Positions 36,807-44,798 of a stretch of 64,000 bases of DNA are shown piece by piece; position 1 is the first letter of the stretch, and each line of letters starts with the position of its first letter. Source of the stretch: Terriglobia bacterium (lineage in GTDB: Bacteria; Acidobacteriota; Terriglobia; Bryobacterales; Bryobacteraceae). The DNA lies in contig JANYDS010000078.1 of NCBI GenBank assembly GCA_025363475.1, positions 1 to 64,000 of the forward strand. Direction: 5' to 3'. Position numbers and translations under genes: made by a program. Below the pieces are notes generated by a model. That model did not search any database. It saw only the letters and a list, made by a program, of their open reading frames with translations, and had not been told where the DNA came from.

Positions 36807-37685
36807 CTGAACACGACAACAAAACTTCTGCTCACCCTGTGCCTGTTCGGCGGAGGCGCGGCGCGCGCTGATCTTCTTTTTCAGGACACTTTCAGCACTC
36901 CCGGCACTCACCTCAACCTTGGGTCCTGGACTACGGAAGTAGGTTTTGGATCCTTCGTCGGTCGTACCCAACTGACCGACTGGGCAACTCCGGGCGGCGG
37001 CGGAGAGTTCGTTATCGGGCCGGACGGGGCTCAGCTTTCGCTCAATACTTACAACCCCAACGGCTTCACACTTTTCGGAACCCACGCCAAGACGCTGCAG
37101 GCTTTTCAGCCCGACTCACCACTCACATTCACTACCCGTATGCAATTGACCAGTGTTCAGCCAGGCATCGTGTATGGGATGTACCTTTATGGCTGTCCCG
37201 GGTGTACCAACAATCCCGATGAGATCGACATTGAGCTGGTCACGAACCTCCTGCAGCCAGGCGCACCGCTGCGGGTGGAACTAAACCGGTTTACCAGCGG
37301 GTCCTCTGACTCTGGCGACGGTGGCTTGGTTACCCTGCCCGACGGCTTCAATCCGCTGGCGGCGCACGACTGGACCATTAACTGGTCCCGGACTAAAATT
37401 GACTACCTCCTCGACGGCATAATCCTGGCCAGTGTAAGTGATCTGATACCGCAATCTGCTCTTCGGGCCAACGAACTCGCATTCGGACCCAATTCAAACT
37501 GGGGCGCCGCATATAGCGCGTCTTTGCAGCCGGTTGGTTCTGCCTTCGCGAACCAGTCATTCGTTGCACTGCTAACTTCCGTCACGATATCTGACTCTGC
37601 ACCGGAACCATCCACGTGGGTTCTTATGCTCCTGGTCTTACCCGTTCTCTACTGGCTGCACAAACGCAAAATCCTTCACCGGTAA
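36807..37685 (+). CDS. GH16-like secreted protein with PEP-CTERM anchor, CTG start
   Basis: The reading frame has no ATG before 37140, but sequence upstream encodes a signal peptide (NTTTKLLLTLCLFGGGAARA) and a lectin-like start (LLFQDTFSTPG). A CTG at 36807 with AGGA at 36797, 6 nt away, is the most likely start, giving 292 aa. The domain is GH16-like: DEIDIELV matches the ExDxxE catalytic motif (E-I-D-I-E), and HDWTINWSRTKIDYLLDG matches the strand-turn-strand that follows. The C-terminus, PEPSTWVLMLLVLPVLYWLHKRK-like, is a PEP-CTERM signal for exosortase sorting. It probably cleaves or remodels a beta-glucan or other surface glycan. Confidence 0.75.
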   Translation: MNTTTKLLLTLCLFGGGAARADLLFQDTFSTPGTHLNLGSWTTEVGFGSFVGRTQLTDWATPGGGGEFVIGPDGAQLSLNTYNPNGFTLFGTHAKTLQAFQPDSPLTFTTRMQLTSVQPGIVYGMYLYGCPGCTNNPDEIDIELVTNLLQPGAPLRVELNRFTSGSSDSGDGGLVTLPDGFNPLAAHDWTINWSRTKIDYLLDGIILASVSDLIPQSALRANELAFGPNSNWGAAYSASLQPVGSAFANQSFVALLTSVTISDSAPEPSTWVLMLLVLPVLYWLHKRKILHR

Positions 37686-37743
37686 CGCCCCGTTCTCTGC
37701 TGTTTCCGTTCGCTAACTCTCAGCAAAGCGGTATCCTTGAATC

Positions 37744-38727
37744 ATGAACTACCGGAATCTGCTGACACTGGGCGCGCTTGCTCTTCTTGCCGCCGCCGGG
37801 CTCCCGGCACAAAATAAAGCCGTCTGGAAAATGCCGCGCACGGGCGACGGCAAACCTGATCTTCAGGGTATCTGGACCAATGCCACGCTCACTCCGATGG
37901 AACGGCCCGCGTCCCTCGCCGGCAAGGCAACGCTCACCGATGCTGAGGCCACGGCCTACGAAAAGAAAGACATTGAGACCGCCGAAAAACAGGATGGCGC
38001 CTCCGATGGTCCTCTGATCGCAGCCGCCGGCTCTTCCGGCACCGGTGGTTACAACTTTTTGTTCATCGACCGCGGCTCCCAGCTGGCACGCGTGGATGGT
38101 GTGAAGCGGACCTCGCTCGTCATCGACCCGCCGGATGGCAAAGTGCCGCCGATCACACAGGGTGGCCGTGACCGTAACCGCGCAGCCATGATGTCATTCG
38201 GCCGCTTCAACAGCGTGCAGGACAGGCCCATGTCGGAGCGCTGCCTCATCGGGTTCGGCTCAACCTCCGGCCCGCCCATGCTACCCGTGCTTTACAACAA
38301 CAACTATCAGATCGTGCAGACTCCTGAGACGGTTATGATCCTGGTGGAAATGGTGCATGACGTCCGCGTGATTCGGATCAACGGAACGCACCCTTCCAAA
38401 AATGTTGAGTTTTGGCTGGGCGATTCCATCGGCAAATGGGAAGGCGACACGCTTGTGGCGGACACTACGAATTTCTCCCCCAAAGCGGGATTTCGCGGCA
38501 CTTCAACGGACCTGCATGTGATTGAACGCTTCACCCGCGCCGACGCGAATTCCATCCTCTACCGGGCCACCATCGACGATCCCACTACGTTTTCCAAACA
38601 GTGGACCCTCGAATATCCCTTCACGGCAACCCAGGGTCCGGTCTACGAATACGCCTGTCATGAAGGCAATTACGCCATTCAGGGCATCATGGGCGGCGCG
38701 CGCAAGGGCGAGACCGACAAAAAATAA
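37744..38727 (+). CDS. Secreted paralogous-family protein, copy 2 (unknown function)
   Basis: The 327-aa protein starts MNYRNLLTLGALALLAAAGL, a signal peptide. It is the closest relative of copy 1 at 26317: GDGKPDLQGIWTNATLTP, SGTGGYNFLFIDRGSQLARVDG, VIDPPDGKVPP, SERCLIGFGSTSGPPMLPV, YQIVQTPETVMILVEMVHDVR, LGDSIGKWEGDTLVADTTNF, and YEYACHEGNYAIQGIMGG. A ribosome-binding-like AGC...GGTATCC precedes the ATG. A GC hairpin sits immediately after the stop. As with the other copies, function is unknown; the similarity to copy 1 over the whole length suggests a duplication. Confidence 0.75.
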   Translation: MNYRNLLTLGALALLAAAGLPAQNKAVWKMPRTGDGKPDLQGIWTNATLTPMERPASLAGKATLTDAEATAYEKKDIETAEKQDGASDGPLIAAAGSSGTGGYNFLFIDRGSQLARVDGVKRTSLVIDPPDGKVPPITQGGRDRNRAAMMSFGRFNSVQDRPMSERCLIGFGSTSGPPMLPVLYNNNYQIVQTPETVMILVEMVHDVRVIRINGTHPSKNVEFWLGDSIGKWEGDTLVADTTNFSPKAGFRGTSTDLHVIERFTRADANSILYRATIDDPTTFSKQWTLEYPFTATQGPVYEYACHEGNYAIQGIMGGARKGETDKK

Positions 38728-38728
38728 A

Positions 38729-38750
38729 TGGGGGGGCCGACGCCCCCGTC
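38729..38750. terminator. GC-rich hairpin between convergent genes
   Basis: GGGGGGGCCGACGCCCCC follows the stop of copy 2 by about two bases and precedes the stop of the convergent cytochrome gene. The stem of at least six G:C pairs with a short loop suits a bidirectional terminator, although no long T-run follows. Confidence 0.45.
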
Positions 38751-38755
38751 ACTAC

Positions 38756-39187
38756 TTATTTTGGAGCCAGCACCACAGGCCGTTTCGGATAATCACGCCG
38801 GTACTGCATATGGCACTCCACGCAAGATTGATAAAGCTGATCGTTCACCGCCAGCACGCCATTCATATCTTTCGCGTTCGCCGCTTTGAAAGCAGCGTTG
38901 CCGGCATCCAGCATCATCTTTGACCACTTGATCCAATTACCCTCATCGCGCGCACGGCCAGGCATCATCAAAATATTGCCGCTCTCCGCCAGCATCAAAG
39001 CCTGGTTCGCCAGATTAGTCCATTCCACCTCCGTCTTCGGCTCATTCCGCTCCACATAGAACACCGCGTCCGACGTGGGGAAAATGATATTAATCATCAG
39101 CTGACTCATGGTGCCAACCCGCTGATACGGCGAAGGCGACTGAGCCAATGCCACGCTTGCCAGAAGAATCAAACCAAACTTGCGCAT
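38756..39187 (-). CDS. Small secreted cytochrome c-like protein
   Basis: The 143-aa protein has a signal peptide (MRKFGLILLASVALAQ). A four-helix-like body (EVEWTNLANQALMLAESGNIL, WIKWSKMMLDAGNAAFKAAN) precedes the C-terminal CVECHMQYRRDY, which contains the CxxCH haem-binding motif. A haem motif near the C-terminus of a helical bundle is the layout of cytochrome c'. It would be periplasmic and could carry electrons or bind small gases. It stands alone, convergent to copy 2 and divergent from the VOC-family gene. Confidence 0.8.
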   Translation of the reverse strand: MRKFGLILLASVALAQSPSPYQRVGTMSQLMINIIFPTSDAVFYVERNEPKTEVEWTNLANQALMLAESGNILMMPGRARDEGNWIKWSKMMLDAGNAAFKAANAKDMNGVLAVNDQLYQSCVECHMQYRRDYPKRPVVLAPK

Positions 39188-39289
39188 AAGAGTTCACTCA
39201 GTTTGACACCGTAAACCGCAAAAGGGAATAGGCCTCCGCAGTGATAGACTGACAGCGCCCGGCCCGGCCGGTAATATCTGGAGGGGGAA

Positions 39290-39754
39290 ATGAACCTGGC
39301 TACAGTTGTGACTCTCGGCGTTATGGCAGCTGGAACATCAATGGCTGCGGAGATGGAAACGGGTATCCGCGTCCGCAGCATCCGCGTGCTGGCGGCAGAC
39401 CCGGAAGCGGTGGCGACCTTCTATGAGAAGGCGTTCGGCATGTCCGAAACAAGACGCGCGGCCAACTCGGCCACCTTCAAGGAAATCATCATCAACTCCG
39501 GCGCAACACCGGAAAAAGCCAAAGCTGCCACAAGCTCACCCATAGTGATCGCAACCCGTCCGAAGGATGCTCCCGCCGGCGCAATGGCCTCGCTCATCCT
39601 CGAAGTCCCTAATCTCGACAAAGCGATTGAATCGGCAAAGGCCAGCGGCGGTACGCTGATGCGACCCGCAGCCAAATCCGGAGAAGGCCTCAGCTATGCT
39701 TTTGTCAAAGACCCCGATGGCAATCAAATAGAACTCGTGATGACGCCGAAATAG
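39290..39754 (+). CDS. VOC-family (glyoxalase/bleomycin-resistance-like) protein with signal peptide
   Basis: The 154-aa protein has a short signal peptide (VVTLGVMAAGTSMAAE) and one vicinal-oxygen-chelate module pair. It has RVRSIRVLAADPEAVATFYEKAFGM, IVIATRPKDAP, SLILEVPNLDKAIESAKASGGT and YAFVKDPDGNQIELVM, the last including the metal-ligand Glu position. VOC enzymes act on varied small molecules. An exported form is less common. GGAGGGGG-like ribosome-binding sequence (GGAGGGG at about 39280) precedes the start. It is followed by the interrupted copy 3 of the paralogous family, 16 bp downstream. Confidence 0.85.
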   Translation: MNLATVVTLGVMAAGTSMAAEMETGIRVRSIRVLAADPEAVATFYEKAFGMSETRRAANSATFKEIIINSGATPEKAKAATSSPIVIATRPKDAPAGAMASLILEVPNLDKAIESAKASGGTLMRPAAKSGEGLSYAFVKDPDGNQIELVMTPK

Positions 39755-39770
39755 CGAAAGGAGAGATCTG

Positions 39771-40619
39771 ATGTTGCGTTTTGAAAGACTCGTTCTCGCA
39801 ATCGTAATGCTGTGCGCAGTGTTGCCTGCAAAGGCTCAGTGGCTGGACTATCCCGAGCGGGGGACTCCGTTGACCCGGGACTGCAAGCCGAATCTGCTGG
39901 CGAGGGCGCCGCGCATCTCGGATGGCAAGCCGGACCTTTCCGGTGTCTGGCAGATTGAGCCTCCCCCAGATGGTGAAATCGAGTGACTTTACGGCCAGCA
40001 GTCCTTCGGCGCAGCGGGTGATGATCCCCGCACGTTCTCCCGGTATTGGGCGAATATCCTGATCGACTTCAAAACCGGAGAGGCACCGATCCGCCCCGAA
40101 GCCGTCGAACGAACGTTGAAAAACCGGCAGTACTTTGATTCGCCCACGTCGCACTGTTTACCGGTCAGTCTGCCTGCCCGCAATCTCGCTGCTTTCCCTT
40201 TCAAGATTTTCCAGACGCCGCAGGCGATTGCGATTTTCTATGAGGTCGATGGGGCTTTTCGCCAGATTCACACCGACGGACGCAAACTTCCTGTCGACCC
40301 GTTTCTTTCATGGATGGGTTACTCCACCGGCAAATGGGAAGGCGACACCCTTGTGGTGGATTCAGCAGGATTCAACGATAAGGCCTGGCTCGATGGACGG
40401 GGGCATCCCCGCGGCGAGGCACTGCGCGTTCAGGAACGCTTCCATCGCCGTGATTTCGGCCATATGGACGTCGAGACGACCGTTGAAGATTCCAATATCC
40501 TCACGAAGCCGGTCACCATTAAGTTCACTGAAGTGCTGATCCCCAACAGCGATGTTCTGGAGAATTTCTGCGCTGAGGGTGAGAGGGACCGGGCATACAT
40601 GCCGACGGCCCATCTATGA
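39771..40619 (+). pseudogene. Secreted paralogous-family gene, copy 3, interrupted by one in-frame TGA
   Basis: The frame from the ATG at 39771 encodes a signal peptide (LVLAIVMLCAVLPAKAQ) and RISDGKPDLSGVWQIEPPPD, then meets TGA at 39984-39986. The same frame continues without any further stop for 210 codons: LYGQQSFGAAGDDPRTFSRYW, HCLPVSLPARNLAAFPFKIF, WMGYSTGKWEGDTLVVDSAGF, RVQERFHRRDFGHMDVETTV. It is thus a single nonsense mutation (or a recoded codon) in an otherwise complete 282-codon gene of the family. It is most like copy 5 (45607). No SECIS-type structure was seen. A ribosome-binding site (AAAGGAGAG) precedes the start. Confidence 0.75.
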
Positions 40620-40639
40620 GCGATCGCCATGACTCGCGC

Positions 40640-42949
40640 TTACTTCATTGCCAGCGCGGCTTTGGCAGGCACGGCAGCCGATAGCGCCATATTGGCAAAG
40701 CTCGTCCCCGCGGCCGAGATCCATTGATCGAAACCGTGCGGGAAACCCGAATCGAAATAAGGCTGAATGGTCATGGCGCGTGAACGCACAAACCACGAGC
40801 CGTCTTCATTCTGCGTCTTGAGCAGAAACTGAACGCCGCGCTGATAAACAGCGTCGGATGCAGTCATACCCGCCGAATTCAAAGCAACCAGCGCGCGTCC
40901 GGTTGAATAGGCAGTGCTCTCCATGGAATCGAGATCAGACCAGCCACCGTCCGGGCGCTGCCTGGCCAGCAGATCCTGACGCGCAGCCTGTATTGACGCT
41001 TTGTTCGAGCCGGCCTTGTTTGAACCAGCCTTGTTTGAATCCGCCCAGGCAAGACCCTGCAGTTTCCAGATGCGGTCCTCGTTGTTGGAAGATTTAGCCT
41101 TCGCAATCCAGTTCGCCGCCAGTTGAACGGCCTTGTCGTAGTCGGCTTTCACAGGCTTGGGCGCATAGAGCTGGAGTCCGCGCATGGCAAGCGCGGTCTG
41201 GCCGATGTAATCCGAACAAATCGGCGGACGGCCATCAGCCATGACATAAGGCCATTCGCCATCCTGCATCTGGTGAGATTTAAGGTAAATCGCCGCCGCG
41301 TCGGTGTTGAGATCAGCTTTGTAATGTTCCGCGTCCAGGCCAACCAGAATATTGCCTACGATGAACGCGCCGAACGTGTCTTCCACCGGCTGAAGCATGC
41401 TCTGGAGCAAATAACCGCGCTGCTTTTCCAATCCGATTACGTTGGCCTGCACCTGTTCTTTTGACGCTTTTTCATCCACTTTGAAACCTGCATTGCGGGC
41501 ACTGCCCACCGCCATTGCGGCAAAGCTGTTGTTGTGGCAGGACACGCAGGCAGCCTTGGGTACGAAGCTCGCATCTGCCTTCTGAATCAAGGGCAGGCTG
41601 GTCTGAATTGCGGCTTGAATTGTGTTGTCATGGCGGGGCTGCAGCGCCGCTTTCCGGGCAGGCGTACCTTTAGCCCCGGCCTTTTCGAGGAATGAAACGA
41701 TAGGCGTCTCGCCATGCAAACGGGCAATGTCGAGCACGCTCAGTCCGCCATCGCCGCCATCTTTATGCTTGTCTTTGGCGTTGACGTCGGCGCCGCGTTC
41801 CACCAGCAGTTTGATTTCATCAAGAGGCAGCAGGTCCGATGTCACCGCGTACATCAGCGGCGTCCTGCCCAGCGGATCGAAGGCATTTACGTCCGCGCCG
41901 TGATCCAGCATCAGGCGAACCGCCTCCGTATTGCCCAGCGCCGCTATGTTGGGCAGGGCTCCTGCGTAGGCAGCCTTGTCCAGACCCTTCGCGACGATCA
42001 GATCAAGGCATTTCACGCAGCGAACCGTCAGGGCCATTTCAAGCAAATCCTGACCAGACTGCTTCGTCTCCGCACCTTTCGCAAGCAGCAATTGCATGCT
42101 AACGGCGTCGCCGGCCGTCACAGCATCAATGAGAGGCGCACCTTCCACATCGGGCCGATTATTAGGGTTGGGACTGGCACCACGCTCAAGCAAAAATTTG
42201 ACCGTTGCAGAATTCCCCGGACGGCGTGCGGCCACCATGAGCGGGGTGCGCAGATCAGCGGAACGGGCATTCACGTTCGCACCACGACGCACCAGAACCC
42301 GCGTCTTTTCCAGATCGCCCGCAGCCCAGATTAGCGCGGTGGCACCGGCATCATTCGCCTTATTGGGGTCTGACCCCTTTTTCAATAACTGTTCCAGAAC
42401 AGGCGCGGACGTGTAGAGGGCTGCATACATAAAAGGCGTGGAGCCATCGGGCCCGCGTGCGTTCAGCAGTTTCGTGTCTTCAGCCACCAGCTTGTTGAAA
42501 GCAGCCATATCGGCGGTTCGCAAAGCCTCAACCATCGCCACCGCATTCTTGTCAGGCGGCGGTGCATCGGCTTCATTGGCCAGTGCATCGGGCCACTCAG
42601 CACCCTGGTCAATCCATGTTTTGATGATGTCGATTTGTGCCGCGCGCAACGGTCCACTCGGCGGCATCTGCGAGCCGTAGGATGAGCCGGAGATGCGGTG
42701 AAACAGAAAACTGTTCTCCGCGCTGCCTGGAACGACACCGCGCCGACCGAGCACAGAGCTCCTGCGGTCAAGGCGCATGCCGCTGATCTGCTGCGTGGGT
42801 CCGTGGCAGGCTACGCAGTTCTGCCGAAGGACGGGCAACACATCACGGCTGAAGTCAACCCGGACGGGCGTCTGCGGTGCCTGCGCGAGTGCCATTGCAG
42901 TATACAGAAAAAAACCGGAAAAAACTCTCGTCACACTGGATCTCTGCAT
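40640..42949 (-). CDS. Secreted fusion: cytochrome c, ankyrin repeats, second haem motif, cyclase-like alpha/alpha barrel
   Basis: The 769-aa protein starts at the ATG at 42949, with AGGAG at good spacing; the open frame further upstream (to 43477) runs over an insertion sequence. A signal peptide (VFSGFFLYTAMALAQ) is followed by a planctomycete-type cytochrome domain with CVACH at 45-49 and MPPSGPL. Ankyrin repeats cover about 120-430 (GSTPFMYAALYTSAPVLEQLL, GATALIWAA, LGRTPLMYAV). A second CVSCH is at 468-472. The C-terminus has repeats DGEWPY, DGGWSD (667) and DGSWF, as in prenyltransferase/terpenoid-cyclase barrels. A 15-bp repeat encodes SNKAG. Function unknown, likely a periplasmic redox enzyme. 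Confidence 0.82.
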   Translation of the reverse strand: MQRSSVTRVFSGFFLYTAMALAQAPQTPVRVDFSRDVLPVLRQNCVACHGPTQQISGMRLDRRSSVLGRRGVVPGSAENSFLFHRISGSSYGSQMPPSGPLRAAQIDIIKTWIDQGAEWPDALANEADAPPPDKNAVAMVEALRTADMAAFNKLVAEDTKLLNARGPDGSTPFMYAALYTSAPVLEQLLKKGSDPNKANDAGATALIWAAGDLEKTRVLVRRGANVNARSADLRTPLMVAARRPGNSATVKFLLERGASPNPNNRPDVEGAPLIDAVTAGDAVSMQLLLAKGAETKQSGQDLLEMALTVRCVKCLDLIVAKGLDKAAYAGALPNIAALGNTEAVRLMLDHGADVNAFDPLGRTPLMYAVTSDLLPLDEIKLLVERGADVNAKDKHKDGGDGGLSVLDIARLHGETPIVSFLEKAGAKGTPARKAALQPRHDNTIQAAIQTSLPLIQKADASFVPKAACVSCHNNSFAAMAVGSARNAGFKVDEKASKEQVQANVIGLEKQRGYLLQSMLQPVEDTFGAFIVGNILVGLDAEHYKADLNTDAAAIYLKSHQMQDGEWPYVMADGRPPICSDYIGQTALAMRGLQLYAPKPVKADYDKAVQLAANWIAKAKSSNNEDRIWKLQGLAWADSNKAGSNKAGSNKASIQAARQDLLARQRPDGGWSDLDSMESTAYSTGRALVALNSAGMTASDAVYQRGVQFLLKTQNEDGSWFVRSRAMTIQPYFDSGFPHGFDQWISAAGTSFANMALSAAVPAKAALAMK

Positions 42950-43037
42950 TAAAACTCCTTTGGCTCCCGGTATTTTAGCGCGATTCGCACCCCAAAGGTT
43001 TGGAGGATGTCCCGCAATATGAGAGTGTCCTAAATGT

Positions 43038-43531
43038 GCAAAGTAGAAATGTCCTGCTGAAAAGGAGAAGCTGGGGAGCTGGAAACAGGAATACTTCTCA
43101 TGAGACAGCAGGACCGGGACCGGTTGGTCGCGTTGAAGAAAGCACAGATGGGGCTGATCACACAACGGCAGGCTGCCGAAGAGATGGGGCAAACGGAACG
43201 CCACATCAGGCGGCTTCTGGTGAAGCTGAAGAGGGAAGGCGACCAGGCAGTTATCCATGGGATGCGGGGGCGGGGTTCGAACCGGAAGCTGGAAGAAAAA
43301 ACCGCGCGAAGGCGGTTGCAATTCCGGGGCAGGAAATCTATCGCGGCTTCGGGCCGACACTGGCTCAAAAAGCTCCCCCGGTTTCCCGGAGGTCTGCCGC
43401 CGTTTACTTCGGAGCCAACTCCGTCGCATCGGCTTTGAATCTTCTCCGGGAACGCGACTCCCCGAAGAATCACCCATACTCTAATTCAAACCTCTTCCCT
43501 CTGCCATCAAAACAGGACATTTCTACTTTGC
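43038..43531. mobile_element. Internally deleted insertion sequence (ISNCY/IS1202-like) with 19-bp inverted repeats
   Basis: GCAAAGTAGAAATGTCCTG at 43038-43056 is exactly inverted at 43513-43531, so both ends of a 494-bp element are intact. The interior holds the N-terminus of a transposase and a shifted central part. A functional element of this kind should be about three times longer, so most of the transposase is lost. No clear target-site duplication was seen. The element is between the ankyrin gene and copy 4 of the paralogous family. Confidence 0.85.
43100..43440 (+). pseudogene. ISNCY-type transposase remnant
   Basis: The frame from the ATG at 43100 encodes RDRLVALKKAQMGLITQRQA, then AAEEMGQTERHIRRLLVKLK and HGMRGRGSNRKLEEK, the HTH N-terminus of ISNCY transposases. 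Near 43300 (after six A) one base is lost. The next frame goes on with AKAVAIPGQEIYRGFGPTLA, which is the expected continuation. Then homology ends, where the internal deletion begins. Neither the catalytic core nor the C-terminus remains, so the element needs a transposase in trans. Confidence 0.8.
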
Positions 43532-43554
43532 CTTGACAAACATTTACCCACCGC

Positions 43555-43583
43555 TTGACTTCGGAGCATAGAAGCAGTACCCT
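43555..43583 (+). promoter_or_regulatory. Candidate sigma-70 promoter for copy 4 of the secreted family
   Basis: TTGACT at 43555-43560 and TACCCT at 43578-43583 are separated by 17 bp, matching sigma-70 spacing, with a fair -35 and a weaker -10. It lies 37 bp before the ATG at 43620, just downstream of the insertion-sequence end. AGGAG precedes the start codon. Confidence 0.4.
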
Positions 43584-43619
43584 TCACAGCGCGTACACCA
43601 TGGCCCATCAGGAGTTAAA

Positions 43620-44618
43620 ATGAACTTGCGACCCTTTGGTCTGATGATTTGTCTCACCGCGTTTGCCGCGTCTTCCCAGGCGCAGCAGTATAGGGCACCA
43701 TTGTCTTCGGATGGTCATCCGGATTTGCAGGGCTTCTGGGCCAATAACAATGCAACACCCCTCGAACGGCCCGCAGAACTCGCAAACCATCCGGTGCTGA
43801 CCGACGCTGAAGTAGGCGTGATGCGGAAAAAAGCTGAGGAAATGTTCATCGGCGGCAAGGTTGATGCCGCCTTCGGCGATAACGTGTTCCTGGCGACCTG
43901 GGCGAACATGAAGGGCCTGAAAATCGGCTTTAAGAGCACAGACGGCGAGACGGGCGATTACAGTTCCGAGTGGAACGATCACAGAGTCTGGGATAACCGA
44001 ACTTCGCTGATTACGGACCCGGCTGATGGACGCGTCCCTCCGTTGACGGCCCGGGCCAGGAAACTCCGGGAAGACCAGAGGATCGCCCGTGAGCGTCCAG
44101 CACACGGCCCTGAGGATCGGTCTCTAAGCGAACGGTGTATCTCCCGCGGTTCGCCGTCGGTATCGGCGGGATACCAGAGTTACTACCAGGTCGTGCAGAC
44201 GCCTGCGGCGGTTATGGTCATGACGGAAATGTTCCATGACGCGCGGGTCATCAATCTGGAGAGCCGGCCACATGTGGCGGAGAATGTCCATCAGTGGCTG
44301 GGGGATTCGCGTGGGCACTGGGAAGGCGACACCCTGGTAGTCGACACCACGAACTATAAGGCGAACGCTTTTCAGAGTCTCTCGAGCGAGAAGCTGCACG
44401 TCACGGAACGGTTCACACGTCAGGATGCCGAAACGATTCGGTATGAGATTACCCTGAACGACCCCGACACCTGGACAAAGCCGTGGAGCCTGACGATTCC
44501 CCTGCAGCGGTCCGCGCAGCCGGTTTATGAATATGCCTGTCATGAAGGCAATATCGGCTTGATGGGCATACTTGCGGGCGCGCGGGCCGATGATAAGGCA
44601 GCGATATCGAAGAGGTAG
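43620..44618 (+). CDS. Secreted paralogous-family protein, copy 4 (unknown function)
   Basis: The 332-aa protein has a signal peptide (MICLTAFAASSQAQ). It follows the family plan with differences: SSDGHPDLQGFWANNNATPL, ERPAELANHPVLTDAEVGVM, VFLATWANMKGLKIGFKSTD, SLITDPADGRVPPLTARAR, SERCISRGSPSVSAGY, YQVVQTPAAVMVMTEMFHDAR, WLGDSRGHWEGDTLVVDTTNY, VTERFTRQDAETIRYEITL and YEYACHEGNIGLMGIL. Start with AGGAG 6 nt upstream. It is intermediate between copies 1/2 and copies 3/5. It ends before a 1-kb noncoding region with a strong hairpin. Confidence 0.75.
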   Translation: MNLRPFGLMICLTAFAASSQAQQYRAPLSSDGHPDLQGFWANNNATPLERPAELANHPVLTDAEVGVMRKKAEEMFIGGKVDAAFGDNVFLATWANMKGLKIGFKSTDGETGDYSSEWNDHRVWDNRTSLITDPADGRVPPLTARARKLREDQRIARERPAHGPEDRSLSERCISRGSPSVSAGYQSYYQVVQTPAAVMVMTEMFHDARVINLESRPHVAENVHQWLGDSRGHWEGDTLVVDTTNYKANAFQSLSSEKLHVTERFTRQDAETIRYEITLNDPDTWTKPWSLTIPLQRSAQPVYEYACHEGNIGLMGILAGARADDKAAISKR

Positions 44619-44681
44619 CAGACCGTTCCAGCTGACAATCCGTGCCAACTGACACTTCTGCGCGGCATCAGGCCGAATAGC

Positions 44682-44723
44682 GGATAAAAGGGCAAAAGGA
44701 ATCTCCTTCCTGCCCTTTTATCC
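44682..44723. terminator. Long hairpin downstream of copy 4
   Basis: GGATAAAAGGGCA at 44682-44694 is exactly inverted as TGCCCTTTTATCC at 44711-44723, with an inner AGGA/TCCT pairing. The stem is at least 13 bp. It lies 63 bp after the copy 4 stop, and on either strand the A/T tract inside the stem would give a poor but possible intrinsic terminator. Confidence 0.55.
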
Positions 44724-44798
44724 TGTTACGCCAGCTTCCTGAACAACGTCTTTGCCGCGGACCAGTGAAACTGTCCCGACTGCGAAACGGCAGGCGAT

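Noticed and set aside
42950..43477. Extended N-terminus of the ankyrin fusion gene, 176 extra residues
   Set aside because: This part runs antisense through the insertion-sequence remnant and lacks a signal peptide, while the ATG at 42949 has both AGGAG and a signal peptide.
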